Assembly (NCBI GenBank): GCA_016699675.1
Contig: CP064985.1
Location: forward strand, 2,480,001-2,544,000
DNA length: 64,000 bases
From: Austwickia sp.
GTDB lineage: Bacteria > Actinomycetota > Actinomycetes > Actinomycetales > Dermatophilaceae
Direction of reading: 5' to 3'
Shown here: piece after piece, positions 17,542 to 26,843 of the stretch
Layout: every line of letters starts with the position of its first letter
Position numbering within the stretch: the first letter of the stretch is position 1
Translations under genes and position numbers: made by a program
The notes under the pieces: model-generated
Database searches by the model: none
Told to the model about the DNA's origin: nothing
The model's input: the letters and a program-made list of their open reading frames with translations, nothing else

Positions 17542-19533
17542 GGGGAGGGTCAGGGTTCCCGTCGCGTTCAGCGTGCCGCCGGCCACGTCGAGGACTTCCA
17601 GGGTCGCGGGCGCCCCACCGCCCCCGGCGACCAGCGCCACGCGGGTCGGCGAGATGGTCACCTGCCGCAGCGGCCCGCCCCGCAGACCGGTGCCGGTGAC
17701 CGTGCCGATCACGGTCAGCCGGCCCCCGGAATCGACCGTGAAGCCTCGGACGGCCGGGGCGAACGGCCCGGGAGCCTCGCTCGCCGACCAGAACCCCGGC
17801 ACCAGCGCGGTGCGGGCCGCCGGCAGATAGGCGAACGCGCGGGCGTCGTACGTCAGGTCCGCCCGGCTGCCGGGTGCCTCCGCCACATCGAGCCGCGCCG
17901 GCCGGGCCGCGTCGGCGATGTCGAACGTCGCCACCTGCGCGCCGGTGATCCGACCCTGGTCGGTCGCCGTCATCCCGACCCCGAGGAGCCGGTGGTCGCC
18001 GATGGGGTGCAGGTACGTCGAGAACCCGGGCACCTTCAGCTCCCCGCGGACGGCCGGGCGCGTGGGGTCGGCGAGGTCCAGCACGTACAGCGGGTCGGTC
18101 TGCCGGAAGGTGACCACGACGCCCAGGTCGTCGAACCAGCGCACGGACTTGACCCGTTCGCCCTTGCCGAGCCCGGTGGCCCGACCGACCTGCCGGAGCG
18201 TGCCGCCGTCCTCGACCAGCACCGAGACCGCCGCGTCGCTGGTGACCGGCGCCGGTAGGGCGCCTTGCGAACCGGGCCCCGGAACGGACGGCGCCGCCGG
18301 CAGCGAGCGGGTCGTCGCCACGCGCAACCGCCGGTCGCGCTCGGACATGGACCACCGACTGAGCAGGATCCCCTCCACCTGGCCCGAGGCCACGTGCCGC
18401 AGCGGCGACCCCGGCGCGGTGTCGAAGGCGTGGATCCACGTGTTCGGCCCGGCGTCCCCCGGCGCGGGCCCAATGTCGGCCACCCCGCCGATCGCGGGTC
18501 GGATCGGCCCCCACCAGCCACCCGCGGTGGTCGCGACGTAGAGCCGATCGGCGCTCGCGTAGACCATCTCCCCCGCGGCGGTCACGCCCGCCGCGTCGGC
18601 GATGGGACTGCCGGGTTCGCCGGCGCGGGTCTTCGCGGGGTCGAGGGACCGCACGGCGAGCAGCCCGGCGCCCGACGGTTCCTGCGGGTGGGCGATCCGG
18701 GTGCAGTCGAGGCCCTGCGGCCGGGTCAGGGAGCTGGTCACCCAGCGGATCAGCCCGCCGTGTTCCCGGGCGGCAATCGTGCGTCCCGGAGTCTCGATGC
18801 TGGTCAGCAGCTTGGGGGAGCGGGGGTCCGCGACGTCGACGACGGTGGCGCGGGTGATCGAGAAGTCCCGCGGCGCGGCGGCGCTGGGCGGCACCGTGGT
18901 CGGCGGCACCGTGGTGGGGGCGGTCGTGGGCGGAGTGAAGGTCGTGGTGAAGACCGCCACGCGCTGGCCCACCAGGAGCAGCTCGGGTGACTCGGAGGGC
19001 GCGATCGAGTCGTGGGCACCGGTGCGGGAGATCGACAGGGGCAGCGTGGCGAGCAGCGCGGGCGCGGCGCCGCGGACGTCCAGGACGCGTAGCCCGGCCG
19101 CGTCGACGGTGTACAAGAGCCCGTCGCGCGCCTTGACTCCGTCGGCCTCGTCGACGCCGGCCTCCTGGGTGTTTGTCCCCGTGCCGCTGCTGCCGACGGC
19201 ACCGGTGGCGTCCGCGGCCACCGACCCTGCGGCCGCGACCGTCGACCGCTCGACCGAGGCGCCGGCCGCCGGTCCGGCGAGATTATCGGCCCTCCCGGAC
19301 TTGGCCCCACCGGTCTGCTCGGTCCATCGCTGCGCCAGCCAGTCGTCCACCTCGGCGCAGGTCCCGAACGTCGGCAGCGCCGGGGCGGCGGCAGCACTCG
19401 GCGTACCGTCCGGCGCCGCCAGCCCGATCGCGCCCGCGGCGGCGACCACGGCGGCCGCCAATCCGACGGCGGCGACCGATCGGCGGGGGAGGCGGGACGT
19501 GGCCCGTGAACCAGACCGGGACGTGGCGCTCAT
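17527..19533 (-). CDS. secreted beta-propeller domain protein (pfam09826 type)
   Basis: 668 residues from ATG 19531-19533 (MSATSRSG); an ATG three codons upstream is an alternative. An N-terminal hydrophobic segment (VAAVGLAAAVVAAAGAIGLA) makes it a signal or anchor sequence. The hallmark TNTQEAGVDEADGVK (about residues 120-134) opens the beta-propeller domain, which continues through repeated blade-like strands (LLYTVDAAGLRVLDV, TRATVVDVADPRSPKLL, VKSVRWFDDLGVVVTF, LYVLDLADPTRPAVRGEL). A Thr/Pro-rich loop (TTAPTTVPPTTVPP) interrupts it. Such proteins are widespread outside the cytoplasm in actinobacteria and some archaea, and have no established activity. No operon partner. Confidence 0.88.
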   Translation of the reverse strand: MSATSRSGSRATSRLPRRSVAAVGLAAAVVAAAGAIGLAAPDGTPSAAAAPALPTFGTCAEVDDWLAQRWTEQTGGAKSGRADNLAGPAAGASVERSTVAAAGSVAADATGAVGSSGTGTNTQEAGVDEADGVKARDGLLYTVDAAGLRVLDVRGAAPALLATLPLSISRTGAHDSIAPSESPELLLVGQRVAVFTTTFTPPTTAPTTVPPTTVPPSAAAPRDFSITRATVVDVADPRSPKLLTSIETPGRTIAAREHGGLIRWVTSSLTRPQGLDCTRIAHPQEPSGAGLLAVRSLDPAKTRAGEPGSPIADAAGVTAAGEMVYASADRLYVATTAGGWWGPIRPAIGGVADIGPAPGDAGPNTWIHAFDTAPGSPLRHVASGQVEGILLSRWSMSERDRRLRVATTRSLPAAPSVPGPGSQGALPAPVTSDAAVSVLVEDGGTLRQVGRATGLGKGERVKSVRWFDDLGVVVTFRQTDPLYVLDLADPTRPAVRGELKVPGFSTYLHPIGDHRLLGVGMTATDQGRITGAQVATFDIADAARPARLDVAEAPGSRADLTYDARAFAYLPAARTALVPGFWSASEAPGPFAPAVRGFTVDSGGRLTVIGTVTGTGLRGGPLRQVTISPTRVALVAGGGGAPATLEVLDVAGGTLNATGTLTLPSQPR

Positions 19534-19606
19534 GACGGCCACCCTTCACTCGCGGGGAAGATGCCACCCGGAGAGAGCCGCTGGAACCGACCCTGGGTTG
19601 CCGCCG

Positions 19607-20728
19607 CTACGGCCGGGCCAGGCGGCGGCCGGCCACGAACTGCTCCAGCCGGGTTCCGCGCACGGTGAACCGCAGGTGGGCGCGGGCCCCGATGTGTCGG
19701 ATCCACGGTGTGCCCCGCGCGTGCAGCCGCAGCGCGACCTGGTGCGGGAAGATCACCGCGGGGGCGCCGAGCATGGCGACGCCGGGGTCCCGGGTGAGCC
19801 GCGGCGCGAGGGGCGCAACGCCCAGCGTCACGGCGAGGCGCCGGTAGACGTCCTGCGCCTCGGGCGTGAACGTCGCGCCGACGAACACGTGGATCGCGTC
19901 GGGGTACTCGACCAGCCGCACCTCCCCGCCCGCCTCGGCGATGTGCCGGGCCATGATCCGGGCATCGGGCCAGAGGATGTCGGCGGTCCCGACGTACATG
20001 TCCACCGGCGGCAGCCCGCGCGGGTCGCCGTAGAGCGGGCTGACGTCCGGGTGTGAGGGCTCGTCCGGGCCGGCCCACCACACGCCCGCGAGCGCGCCGC
20101 CGGGCCGGGCCAGGATCACGTCGCGCGGCTCGATCTCGTCGACCTCGGGATTGGTCGGTACGACGGAGGTGGCCGGCGCAAAGAGCACGAGCCGGGCCGG
20201 GAGGGGGAGGCCGCGGTCGCGATAGCGCATCGCCTGCACCAGCGCCATTCCGCCGCCCGCGGAGTCGCCTACGAGCACGGTGCGCTCGGGCGGGTAGCGC
20301 CGGATGAGTTCGCGGTAGACGGCCTCGACGTACGCATTCCCCTCCCGGTGGTCGTGCTCGGGGGCCAGCGGGTAGATGGGGATGCTCACCGTGGCGCCGG
20401 TGTGCCGCAGCAGCTGCAGCACGATGTCCCAGTGGACGCCGAACAGCTCGCTGACGTAGCCGCCGCCGTGCAGATAGAGCAGGTGCCACGGGGTGCCGCC
20501 CCGGCGCGGCCGCGCGGTGAAGACCGTTCGGCCGGCGATCTCCTCGGTGCTGACCTCCGCGACGCGGCGCAGCGCGGCGGGCGGCGGGACTGGCTCGGGG
20601 TAGTCGCGACCGAGGTGCGCCGCGGCAAAGGCCTCCGCGTCGGCCATCAGCTTCGGTTCGGTGGCCAGGATGCGGGTCACCAGGCGCATGGCGCGGCTCG
20701 GTCGCCGCAGCCCATCGTCCCCCGCCAT
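19607..20728 (-). CDS. alpha/beta hydrolase of the hormone-sensitive-lipase type
   Basis: 373 residues from ATG 20726-20728 (MAGDDGLRRPSRAM); an upstream extension is shadow. The oxyanion-hole motif HGGGY is at 87-91 and the nucleophile elbow GDSAGGG at 154-160. The Asp in PDARIM or VEYPD and the His in AIHVF probably complete the triad. This is family IV esterase architecture (acetyl-hydrolase/Aes-like). The substrate is unknown; short-chain carboxylic esters are typical. The C-terminus carries about 70 extra residues after the usual fold. It is divergent from the S4-domain gene with a 142-base gap. Confidence 0.88.
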   Translation of the reverse strand: MAGDDGLRRPSRAMRLVTRILATEPKLMADAEAFAAAHLGRDYPEPVPPPAALRRVAEVSTEEIAGRTVFTARPRRGGTPWHLLYLHGGGYVSELFGVHWDIVLQLLRHTGATVSIPIYPLAPEHDHREGNAYVEAVYRELIRRYPPERTVLVGDSAGGGMALVQAMRYRDRGLPLPARLVLFAPATSVVPTNPEVDEIEPRDVILARPGGALAGVWWAGPDEPSHPDVSPLYGDPRGLPPVDMYVGTADILWPDARIMARHIAEAGGEVRLVEYPDAIHVFVGATFTPEAQDVYRRLAVTLGVAPLAPRLTRDPGVAMLGAPAVIFPHQVALRLHARGTPWIRHIGARAHLRFTVRGTRLEQFVAGRRLARP

Positions 20729-20870
20729 GACTCGACGATCCTCCTGGTCGCGGCCGGTGCGGCAGGGGCTATGGTCCCGAATCGGCCGCCGCGAGCCACC
20801 TGTCTCCGTCCGGGCGAGGACCATCGAGCCGCCCGGCGGCGCCCGACCCGGGGGCCCTTATTCTCGAACG

Positions 20871-21245
20871 ATGGCGGAACAGAGCAGCGTCCGCGTGGAC
20901 TCCTGGCTGTGGGCGGTCCGCGTGTACAAGAGCCGATCGCTCGCCACCACCTCCTGCAAAGCCGGGCACGTCGCGGTCGACGGCGTCCGGGCGAAGCCGT
21001 CCACACTGGTCCACCCCGGCCAGCGGGTCGTGGTCCGCGGCGAACAGCGCGAGCGCATCCTCGTCGTACGCCAACTGCTCGCCAAGCGCGTGAGCGCCCC
21101 GCTGGCCGCGGAGGCCTACCTCGACGAGTCGCCACCGCCGCCTCCGCGCGAGGAGCGGCCGGCGCCGGTCGCGTTGCGGCTCCGTGGAGCCGGTCGCCCG
21201 ACCAAGCGGGAGCGGCGGGACCTGGACCGGTTCCGTGGCCGCTGA
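20871..21245 (+). CDS. S4-domain RNA-binding protein (Hsp15/HslR-like)
   Basis: 124 residues. The S4 domain covers about residues 7-70 (VRVDSWLWAVRVYKSRSLATTSCKAGHVAVDGVRAKPSTLVHPGQRVVV), the fold that grips structured RNA. A basic tail follows (GRPTKRERRDLDRFRGR). Homologs of this size resemble Hsp15, which rescues stalled 50S subunits in Proteobacteria; whether the actinobacterial version does this is unproven. ATG 20871 was chosen over an upstream in-frame start because the S4 motif starts within ten residues. It lies 69 bases upstream of the reductase gene on the same strand. Confidence 0.85.
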   Translation: MAEQSSVRVDSWLWAVRVYKSRSLATTSCKAGHVAVDGVRAKPSTLVHPGQRVVVRGEQRERILVVRQLLAKRVSAPLAAEAYLDESPPPPPREERPAPVALRLRGAGRPTKRERRDLDRFRGR

Positions 21246-21314
21246 GGCGGACTCGCCAACCATCGCTGCGCGCGAGGCGGGGTTACGAGCCCGGCTGCGG
21301 GGTAGGAGCGCGAC

Positions 21315-22523
21315 ATGAGCGCCTACGGACTTCTCGTCATCGGCAGCGGACCGGCGGGGGTCAACGCCGCCAAGGCGTACGTCGCGGCCGGTGGGCCGGG
21401 CCCGGTCGGCATCGTGACGGCAGACCAGGACCCGCCGTACCAGCGCCCGCCGCTGTCCAAGCGCGTCCTCGCCGGCGACACCGAGCCCGTGGGCACCCAG
21501 ATCGGCAAGGACCCCTTGCCGGCGTCAGTCGAGTTAATTCTGGACACCGCCGTGAGCGCGGTCGACCTCGACGCGCGGACGGTCACGGCGGGCGGGGAGC
21601 AGCTGACGTACGAGCGGCTGGTCATCGCCACCGGGGCGCGGCCGCGCCAGCTCCCGGTCGCGGACGCCAATGCCGAGGTGCACCACCTGCGCAGCCTCGA
21701 TGACGCCCGGCGCCTGTGGACCTCGGCCGGGCACGCCCGCTCGGCCGTGGTCATCGGCTCGGGGTTCATCGGCTGCGAGGCTGCGGCGTCGTTGGCCCGA
21801 CGCGGCCTGGCGACCACCCTGGTCACCCCGGCGGATGGCCCGCAGCGCAAGCGCCTCGGCAATCACGTGGCCGACCAGATCACCAGCTGGCTCACCGACG
21901 CCGGCGTGGAGGTGCGGACGGGGGTGGAGGTGCTGGGGATTCGGGCGCCCCGCACCGTGCACCTCAGCGACGGCACCACGCTGGCTCCCGATCTGATCCT
22001 CGCGGCGGTCGGCATCGAGGCCGCGGCGGGTTTCCTGGAGGGCACCGGGCTGCAGCTGCACGAGGGACGGGTGGTGGCGGACGAGCACCTGTCCGCGGCG
22101 CCGGGGGTCTGGGCGGCGGGCGACTCGGCCCGCGCGGTCAACGCCACCGCCGGGCGAGCCCTCTCGGTCGAACACTGGGGCGATGCCCTCGCGATGGGCA
22201 AGCTGGCCGGCGCGAACGCGGCGGCGCCCGACGGCGCCCAGCGCGCGTGGTCGGACGTGCCCGGCTTCTGGAGCACGATCGGGGAGCACACGATCAAGTA
22301 CGCCGCGTGGGGCGGCGGCCACGAGACGGAGCAGGTCGTGGAGCGCACGGGCGGATTCACGGTCTGGTACGGCGACGCGGCCGACATCCTCGTCGGCGTC
22401 CTGACCTACAACGCGGACGACGACGACGAGCGGGGCGAGGCCCTGGTTGCCGCGGGGGAGACCGTGGCCTCGGCGATCCGCGGGGATCGCGCGCCGAGCG
22501 AGGACGCCGACGCCGAGGAGTAG
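21315..22523 (+). CDS. FAD-dependent NAD(P)H oxidoreductase (ferredoxin-reductase type)
   Basis: 402 residues. The FAD-binding dinucleotide fold LVIGSGPAGVNAAKAY is at the N-terminus. PPYQRPPLSKRVL is typical of ferredoxin/rubredoxin-reductase-like enzymes. TYERLVIATGARPRQL is followed by the second NAD(P) fold SAVVIGSGFIGCEAAASLARRG, and the FAD-closing motif GVWAAGDSARAVN is near 270. The C-terminal reductase domain contains WSTIGEHTIKYAAWGG. The redox partner is not encoded nearby; a ferredoxin 33 kb away belongs to another operon. Converges on dhaM. Confidence 0.88.
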   Translation: MSAYGLLVIGSGPAGVNAAKAYVAAGGPGPVGIVTADQDPPYQRPPLSKRVLAGDTEPVGTQIGKDPLPASVELILDTAVSAVDLDARTVTAGGEQLTYERLVIATGARPRQLPVADANAEVHHLRSLDDARRLWTSAGHARSAVVIGSGFIGCEAAASLARRGLATTLVTPADGPQRKRLGNHVADQITSWLTDAGVEVRTGVEVLGIRAPRTVHLSDGTTLAPDLILAAVGIEAAAGFLEGTGLQLHEGRVVADEHLSAAPGVWAAGDSARAVNATAGRALSVEHWGDALAMGKLAGANAAAPDGAQRAWSDVPGFWSTIGEHTIKYAAWGGGHETEQVVERTGGFTVWYGDAADILVGVLTYNADDDDERGEALVAAGETVASAIRGDRAPSEDADAEE

Positions 22524-22579
22524 GCCAACCAGCTGTTGCGGGCTGGTCGCCGCGGATGTGCCGGCCAACGCCCACCCGG

Positions 22580-23047
22580 TCAGGTCGTCAGCTGCGCGGC
22601 CTTCGCGGCGGCGGCGCCGTCGGCCTCCCGCCGTACGGCGTCCGCGGTGGCCCCCGTCGACGCGGTGACGAATGCTGCGAAGACTCCCTCCACGAACGGT
22701 GCGGCGCTGACGTGGGTGCGCGCCGCGACGTCCGGGTCGAGGAACTCCAGGGCCAGCTGGGTGGACAGGATGGCCGAGCCGAGGTCGACGAACACCAGCA
22801 CCCCGTCGGCGCCGTCGGCTGGTTCGGTGCCGTCCGTCCTCGTGCCGTCCGTCGACGTGCCGCGCGCCGCGGCGTCGGCGCGCTCGATCGCCGCCGCGAT
22901 TGCCGTGGCGTCGGTGCCCAGCCCGCCGTCGGCGGTGCCCGCCGCGATCTCGAACGTCGGCCCGGCTCCCGAGACCATCTGAGCCGCGAGCGCCACGGCC
23001 GCCTCGGCCAGCGGCCGGCTGTGCGAGACGACCACGAGGCCGATCAC
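22580..23047 (-). CDS. dhaM: dihydroxyacetone kinase phosphotransfer subunit DhaM (EIIA domain only)
   Basis: 155 residues, GTG start overlapping the dhaL stop as GTGA. The PTS EIIA-man-type fold opens IGLVVVSHSRPLAEA, where the His accepts the phosphoryl group from HPr; GVLVFVDLGSAILST is the second conserved strand. It is predicted to rephosphorylate ADP bound to DhaL. Only the EIIA domain is present, not the HPr and EI-like extensions of E. coli DhaM, so general PTS proteins encoded elsewhere would be needed. An insert rich in Thr-Asp-Gly repeats (STDGTRTDGTEPADGADG) sits mid-protein. Last gene of the leftward operon. Confidence 0.92.
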   Translation of the reverse strand: MIGLVVVSHSRPLAEAAVALAAQMVSGAGPTFEIAAGTADGGLGTDATAIAAAIERADAAARGTSTDGTRTDGTEPADGADGVLVFVDLGSAILSTQLALEFLDPDVAARTHVSAAPFVEGVFAAFVTASTGATADAVRREADGAAAAKAAQLTT

Positions 23048-23703
23048 GACGCCTCCGCCGCCCCGAGCGTCGCGGCGGCAGCGGCCATCAGCAGCGCCGC
23101 CGACGTGGCGCCCGGGTCCTGGTGCCCGGCGCTGCGCTCGCCGAGATAGCTGGCCCGGCCCTTGAGGGCGACCAGCGGAATCGTGGCGGCCCGGCCGTCG
23201 GCGGCGGCAGCGGCTGCGGCGGACAGCGCGGCGTCGAGTCCCTGGCCGGCCGCGGCGTCGTACGCGTCCACCGCCGGCAGCAGCGCGTCCAGCATCGTCT
23301 TGTCGCCCGGGGCCGCCTTGCCCCGCGCGACGACCCCCTCGACGCCCGCTCGCAGCGCCGCTCCGACTACGGCAGCGAGGTCCGCACCCTGCTCGCCGGC
23401 GTCGACCGCGGGCTGCTCCAGCGCGGCGGCGAAGCGCAGGAAAAACGTGCCGTACAGCGGTCCGCTCGCCCCGCCCACGGTGCTGACCAGCGTCATCCCG
23501 GCCTTCTTCAGGTAGGCCGCCGCGTCCGTGAACGCTGCCGGGTCCAGCGCCGCCACCGCCGTCATGCCGCGGTCCATGTTGCTGCCGTGGTCGGCGTCGC
23601 CGATGGCCCGGTCGAGGTCGGTGAGCTCGGCGGCGTGCTCGTGGACCGCGGCGTCGAACGCGCGCAGCCAGGCCGCCGTCCGCTCGAGCGGGAGCGGCGT
23701 CAT
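23044..23703 (-). CDS. dhaL: dihydroxyacetone kinase subunit DhaL (ADP-binding)
   Basis: 219 residues from ATG 23701-23703, which overlaps the dhaK stop. All-helical nucleotide domain with the Mg-ADP-binding motif DRAIGDADHGSNMDRG near residue 35 and STVGGASGPLYG around 80. GDKTMLDALLPA is also conserved. It holds ADP permanently, takes a phosphoryl group from DhaM and gives it to dihydroxyacetone on DhaK. An in-frame ATG four codons earlier is possible. The tail is Ala-rich. Confidence 0.93.
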   Translation of the reverse strand: MTPLPLERTAAWLRAFDAAVHEHAAELTDLDRAIGDADHGSNMDRGMTAVAALDPAAFTDAAAYLKKAGMTLVSTVGGASGPLYGTFFLRFAAALEQPAVDAGEQGADLAAVVGAALRAGVEGVVARGKAAPGDKTMLDALLPAVDAYDAAAGQGLDAALSAAAAAAADGRAATIPLVALKGRASYLGERSAGHQDPGATSAALLMAAAAATLGAAEAS

Positions 23704-24716
23704 CACCGGCCCCACCGCAGTCCGGGGGTGTCCACCGGGGCGTCCCAGAGCCGCAGCATCTCCTCATCCGCCGCGAGCACCGTCACCGAGCAGCCGGCCA
23801 TCTCCAGGCTGGTGATGTAGTTGCCGACCAGATTGCGCGCGATGCGTACGCCGTGGGCGGCGAGGATCCGAGCGACTTCGGCGTAGACGCCGTACAGCTC
23901 CAGCAGCGGCGTCCCACCCATTCCGTTGACCAGGACGATTGCGGGTCCGTCGGTGGGGATCTGGGCGGCGGCGAGGTCGGCGAGGATCGGTTCGACCAGC
24001 ATCGCGGCGACCTCGTCGGCGGGAGCGAGCGGCACGCGTCGCCGGCCGGGTTCGCCGTGGATGCCGATGCCCACCTCCATCTCGTCTTCACCGAGGTCGA
24101 AGGTCGGCACGCCCGCCGCGGGCACCGTGCACGAGGTCAGCGCCATGCCCATCGACCGCACCCGGTCGTTGACCCGGCCGGCCAGCGCGGCGCAGGCCGC
24201 CAGGTCCCGGCCCTCCTCGGCCGCCGCGCCGGCGATCTTCTCCAGCAGCACGGTGCCGCCGACGCCGCGGCGCCCGGCGGTGTAGAGGGAATCCTCTACC
24301 GCAACATCGTCGTTCGTCACCACCGCGAGGACCCGGGTGCCCGCCTCGGCCTCGGCCAGCTCGGCCGCCATCTCGAAGTTCATGACGTCGCCGGTGTAGT
24401 TCTTCACGATGTGCAGGACGCCCGCGCCGCCGTCGACGCCGCGGGTCGCGGCCATGATCTGGTCCGGCACCGGGGAGGTGAAGACCTCGCCCGCGCAGGC
24501 GGCGTCGAGCATGCCGAACCCGACGTACCCGCCGTGCAGCGGCTCATGCCCGCTGCCGCCCCCGGAGACCAGGCCGACCTTGCCCGGCCGCGGCGCGTCG
24601 GCCCGGAAGATGACGCGCTGCTCGTGGTCGACCCGCAGCCGGTCGCCGTGCGCCAGCTCGATCCCGCGCAGGGCGTCCGCCACCACAGAAGCCGGATCGT
24701 TGATGAGCTTCTTCAT
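23703..24716 (-). CDS. dhaK: dihydroxyacetone kinase subunit DhaK (substrate-binding)
   Basis: 337 residues, ATG 24714-24716 (MKKLINDPASVVADALRGI). VSGGGSGHEPLHGGYVG carries the glycine-rich loop; TSCTVPAAGVPTF holds the family's covalent-substrate region; EVGIGIHGEPGRRR contains the His that in this family forms a hemiaminal with dihydroxyacetone. VNGMGGTPLLELY is also conserved. It forms the PTS-dependent kinase with DhaL and DhaM and yields dihydroxyacetone phosphate for glycolysis. It begins 5 bases after the stop of the glycosyltransferase gene, which ties it to the surface-polymer operon upstream. Confidence 0.94.
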   Translation of the reverse strand: MKKLINDPASVVADALRGIELAHGDRLRVDHEQRVIFRADAPRPGKVGLVSGGGSGHEPLHGGYVGFGMLDAACAGEVFTSPVPDQIMAATRGVDGGAGVLHIVKNYTGDVMNFEMAAELAEAEAGTRVLAVVTNDDVAVEDSLYTAGRRGVGGTVLLEKIAGAAAEEGRDLAACAALAGRVNDRVRSMGMALTSCTVPAAGVPTFDLGEDEMEVGIGIHGEPGRRRVPLAPADEVAAMLVEPILADLAAAQIPTDGPAIVLVNGMGGTPLLELYGVYAEVARILAAHGVRIARNLVGNYITSLEMAGCSVTVLAADEEMLRLWDAPVDTPGLRWGR

Positions 24717-24721
24717 GGCCG

Positions 24722-25828
24722 TCAGCCAATCACCCGCGTGGCCGAGCCCGACAGGGGGTCGCGCGATTTCGCGGCGGACGGCTCGCATTTCTCCGGGCGG
24801 CGGAGAGGAGAGAAGACCGCCACCTTCTGCGCGACGAAGCCGACGGTGAACAGCGCGGCCTCGGTGCCCAGCTTGGCCCAGAACAGCGGGACGCCGATCC
24901 CGACGAGGGCGCTCAGCAGCGTCAGGTTCGCGGCGAGCAGGACCGTCGTCAGTACGACGTACCGCAGCAGCGCCGCCCGCAGCGGCGCCCGGCCGCCGTC
25001 GGTGAAGACCCAGACCCGGTTGACCGTGAAGTTGACGGCGCCGCTGACCAACCGGGCGCCGACGACCGAGGCCGTGAGCGAGCCCGTCGCGGCCGCGAGC
25101 AGCCACAGCAGCGCGACGTCGACCGCGAAGCCGGCGAAGGAGGACAGCCCGTACGCCAGGAACGGTGCGTAGATGCGCACCGAGTCCCGGACCGGCCGGA
25201 AGTGGCTCGAGGTGTTCTCCTCCAGGTAGACGGTCGCGATGGGCACCTGGCGCACCGTCAGCCGCTCCCGGGCGGCGCGCAGGAGCAGCCGGAGTTCGTA
25301 CTCAAAGCGGTCCCCCGGCACCCCCCGCAACCAGGACAGGAGCCGCGCCGGGTAGGCCCGCAGCCCCGTCTGGGTGTCCACCACGGGCAGGCGCGTGACC
25401 GCCCCGAACAGCCGCGTCGTCACCGCGTTGCCGAACCGGCTGCGCGCCGGCACCCGCCCGGTGAAGTGCCGCACGCCGAGCACCATGTCCGGGCCCGCCC
25501 CGGTGTCGCTCGGGTGCAACGCCGCCGCCACCCGCCGGATGTCCGCGGGGGTGTGTTGTCCGTCGGCGTCGGCGCAGACCACGTCCCGGCCGGGATGGTG
25601 GGCGGCGAGGTGGGCGAACCCGGTGCGCAGCGCCGCACCCTTGCCGCGGTTGGCGGCGTGGGTGCATACCCACGCGCCGAGCTCACGCGCCGCCGCGAAG
25701 ACCGGCGCGTAGGCGGGCCCGCTCCCGTCGTCGACGATGAGGATGTCGTACGTCGTGCTCGCGCGCAGCGCCCGCACGAGCTCCAGGAGCCGCCCGTCGG
25801 GCTCGTAGCTGGGAATCAGGACGATCAT
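24722..25828 (-). CDS. bifunctional GT2 glycosyltransferase / GtrA-like membrane protein
   Basis: 368 residues. The N-terminal half is a DPM1-like GT-A glycosyltransferase: LIPSYEPDGRL, ILIVDDGSG, NRGKGAALRTGF and the metal-binding CADADGQH. The C-terminal half, from about 235, is a GtrA-type domain with four hydrophobic helices (FAGFAVDVALLWLLAAATG, GAVNFTVNRVWVF, YVVLTTVLLAANLTLLSALVG, AALFTVGFVAQKVAVF). Such fusions make and flip polyprenyl-phosphate-linked sugars for envelope glycans. It sits between the phosphodiester glycosidase gene (13 bases upstream) and dhaK (5 bases downstream). Confidence 0.9.
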   Translation of the reverse strand: MIVLIPSYEPDGRLLELVRALRASTTYDILIVDDGSGPAYAPVFAAARELGAWVCTHAANRGKGAALRTGFAHLAAHHPGRDVVCADADGQHTPADIRRVAAALHPSDTGAGPDMVLGVRHFTGRVPARSRFGNAVTTRLFGAVTRLPVVDTQTGLRAYPARLLSWLRGVPGDRFEYELRLLLRAARERLTVRQVPIATVYLEENTSSHFRPVRDSVRIYAPFLAYGLSSFAGFAVDVALLWLLAAATGSLTASVVGARLVSGAVNFTVNRVWVFTDGGRAPLRAALLRYVVLTTVLLAANLTLLSALVGIGVPLFWAKLGTEAALFTVGFVAQKVAVFSPLRRPEKCEPSAAKSRDPLSGSATRVIG

Positions 25829-25841
25829 GGCGCACCCCCGC

Positions 25842-26843
25842 TCAGCCCGCCACGTAGATGATGTCGCTGGTCCCGCGCTCCTGACCGGTGCCGAGCGGCT
25901 TGTTCACCAGGGCACCGTGGAAGAGCATGGCGCTGGAGCCGCCGCCGTCGAGGTTGTACGCCGTGCGGGCGCCGAGATCGAGGAACAGCTGGGCGAACTC
26001 CGTCATGGTCACGCCGCGGCTGTAGCCGGGGGACCGCCCGTCGACCACGACGAACAGCAGGTGGTTCGCCGCCACGATCCCGATGCCGGTGCGGGGCTGC
26101 TGACCCTGCACGGAGTGGTTGCCGAAGTTGGTGTCGATCTCCACGGCGTCGATGCCGGGCAGGATCGCGCCGTTCTCGACGAGCCCGGGTCCGAACGACA
26201 GCGTGTTCCACACCCCGTCGGCGAGGAGCTGGGCCGCGGTCGTGGTGGTCTCGTCGTACAGCCGGGCGCTGCCGTCGCTGAAGAACGCGAGACCCTGGCG
26301 GGCGCCGGCGTCCCGGAAGGCCACCCCGTTGCGGATGACGATGCCGGTGTCCCGGAACCCGTAGTAGTCGCCGTTGACGGCGAGCACCGCCCCCGCCTGG
26401 GCCGCGATGACCGAGGGATTGGCGATGATGTTGGTGCCGAACTCGTCGTCGGCGAACGCCGAGCGCACGATGGTGGCATCGCTGACCCGCACGTCGGCGA
26501 CGTAGGCCGTGATCCGGTCCGTGCCGCTACCGATCACCTTCGTGGCGATGCTGATCGTGGCCGTGTCGGAGGTGTATCCGGTGGCGGTGTAGCGGCCCGC
26601 GCTGGCCGCCGTGGCCACCGAGACGTTGGTGGCCTTGACGGCCGAGGCCTGGGCGACCTCGACGTGGTCGAGCAGGTAGCGGTTGGCCGCCCAGCCGGCG
26701 CCGGAGCCGACGGCCACCAGGCCACCGAGCGCGGCGCCGAGGAAGCCGCGGCGCGTGACGCCTCGGCCGGGCGCTGCGCTGCTGGCCGGATCGGTGATGG
26801 CGGGCCCGCTCGCGACCGGCTCTCGCACCGCCGGCCCGCTCAC
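25842..26843 (-). CDS. exported phosphodiester glycosidase family (NAGPA/DUF2233) protein
   Basis: 333 residues from GTG 26841-26843, overlapping the previous stop as GTGA. Tat-like signal TRRGFLGAALGGLVAVGSGAGWA at about 30-52. The NAGPA domain has the conserved VNGDYYGFRDTGIVIRNG, a middle SFGPGLVENG, and the end motif YNLDGGGSSAMLFHGALVN. Family members hydrolyse sugar-1-phosphodiesters, as in the uncovering enzyme of mannose-6-phosphate sorting; bacterial targets are thought to be wall or exopolymer glycans. Position between a lipoprotein and a glycosyltransferase gene supports a glycopolymer role. Confidence 0.88.
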   Translation of the reverse strand: MSGPAVREPVASGPAITDPASSAAPGRGVTRRGFLGAALGGLVAVGSGAGWAANRYLLDHVEVAQASAVKATNVSVATAASAGRYTATGYTSDTATISIATKVIGSGTDRITAYVADVRVSDATIVRSAFADDEFGTNIIANPSVIAAQAGAVLAVNGDYYGFRDTGIVIRNGVAFRDAGARQGLAFFSDGSARLYDETTTTAAQLLADGVWNTLSFGPGLVENGAILPGIDAVEIDTNFGNHSVQGQQPRTGIGIVAANHLLFVVVDGRSPGYSRGVTMTEFAQLFLDLGARTAYNLDGGGSSAMLFHGALVNKPLGTGQERGTSDIIYVAG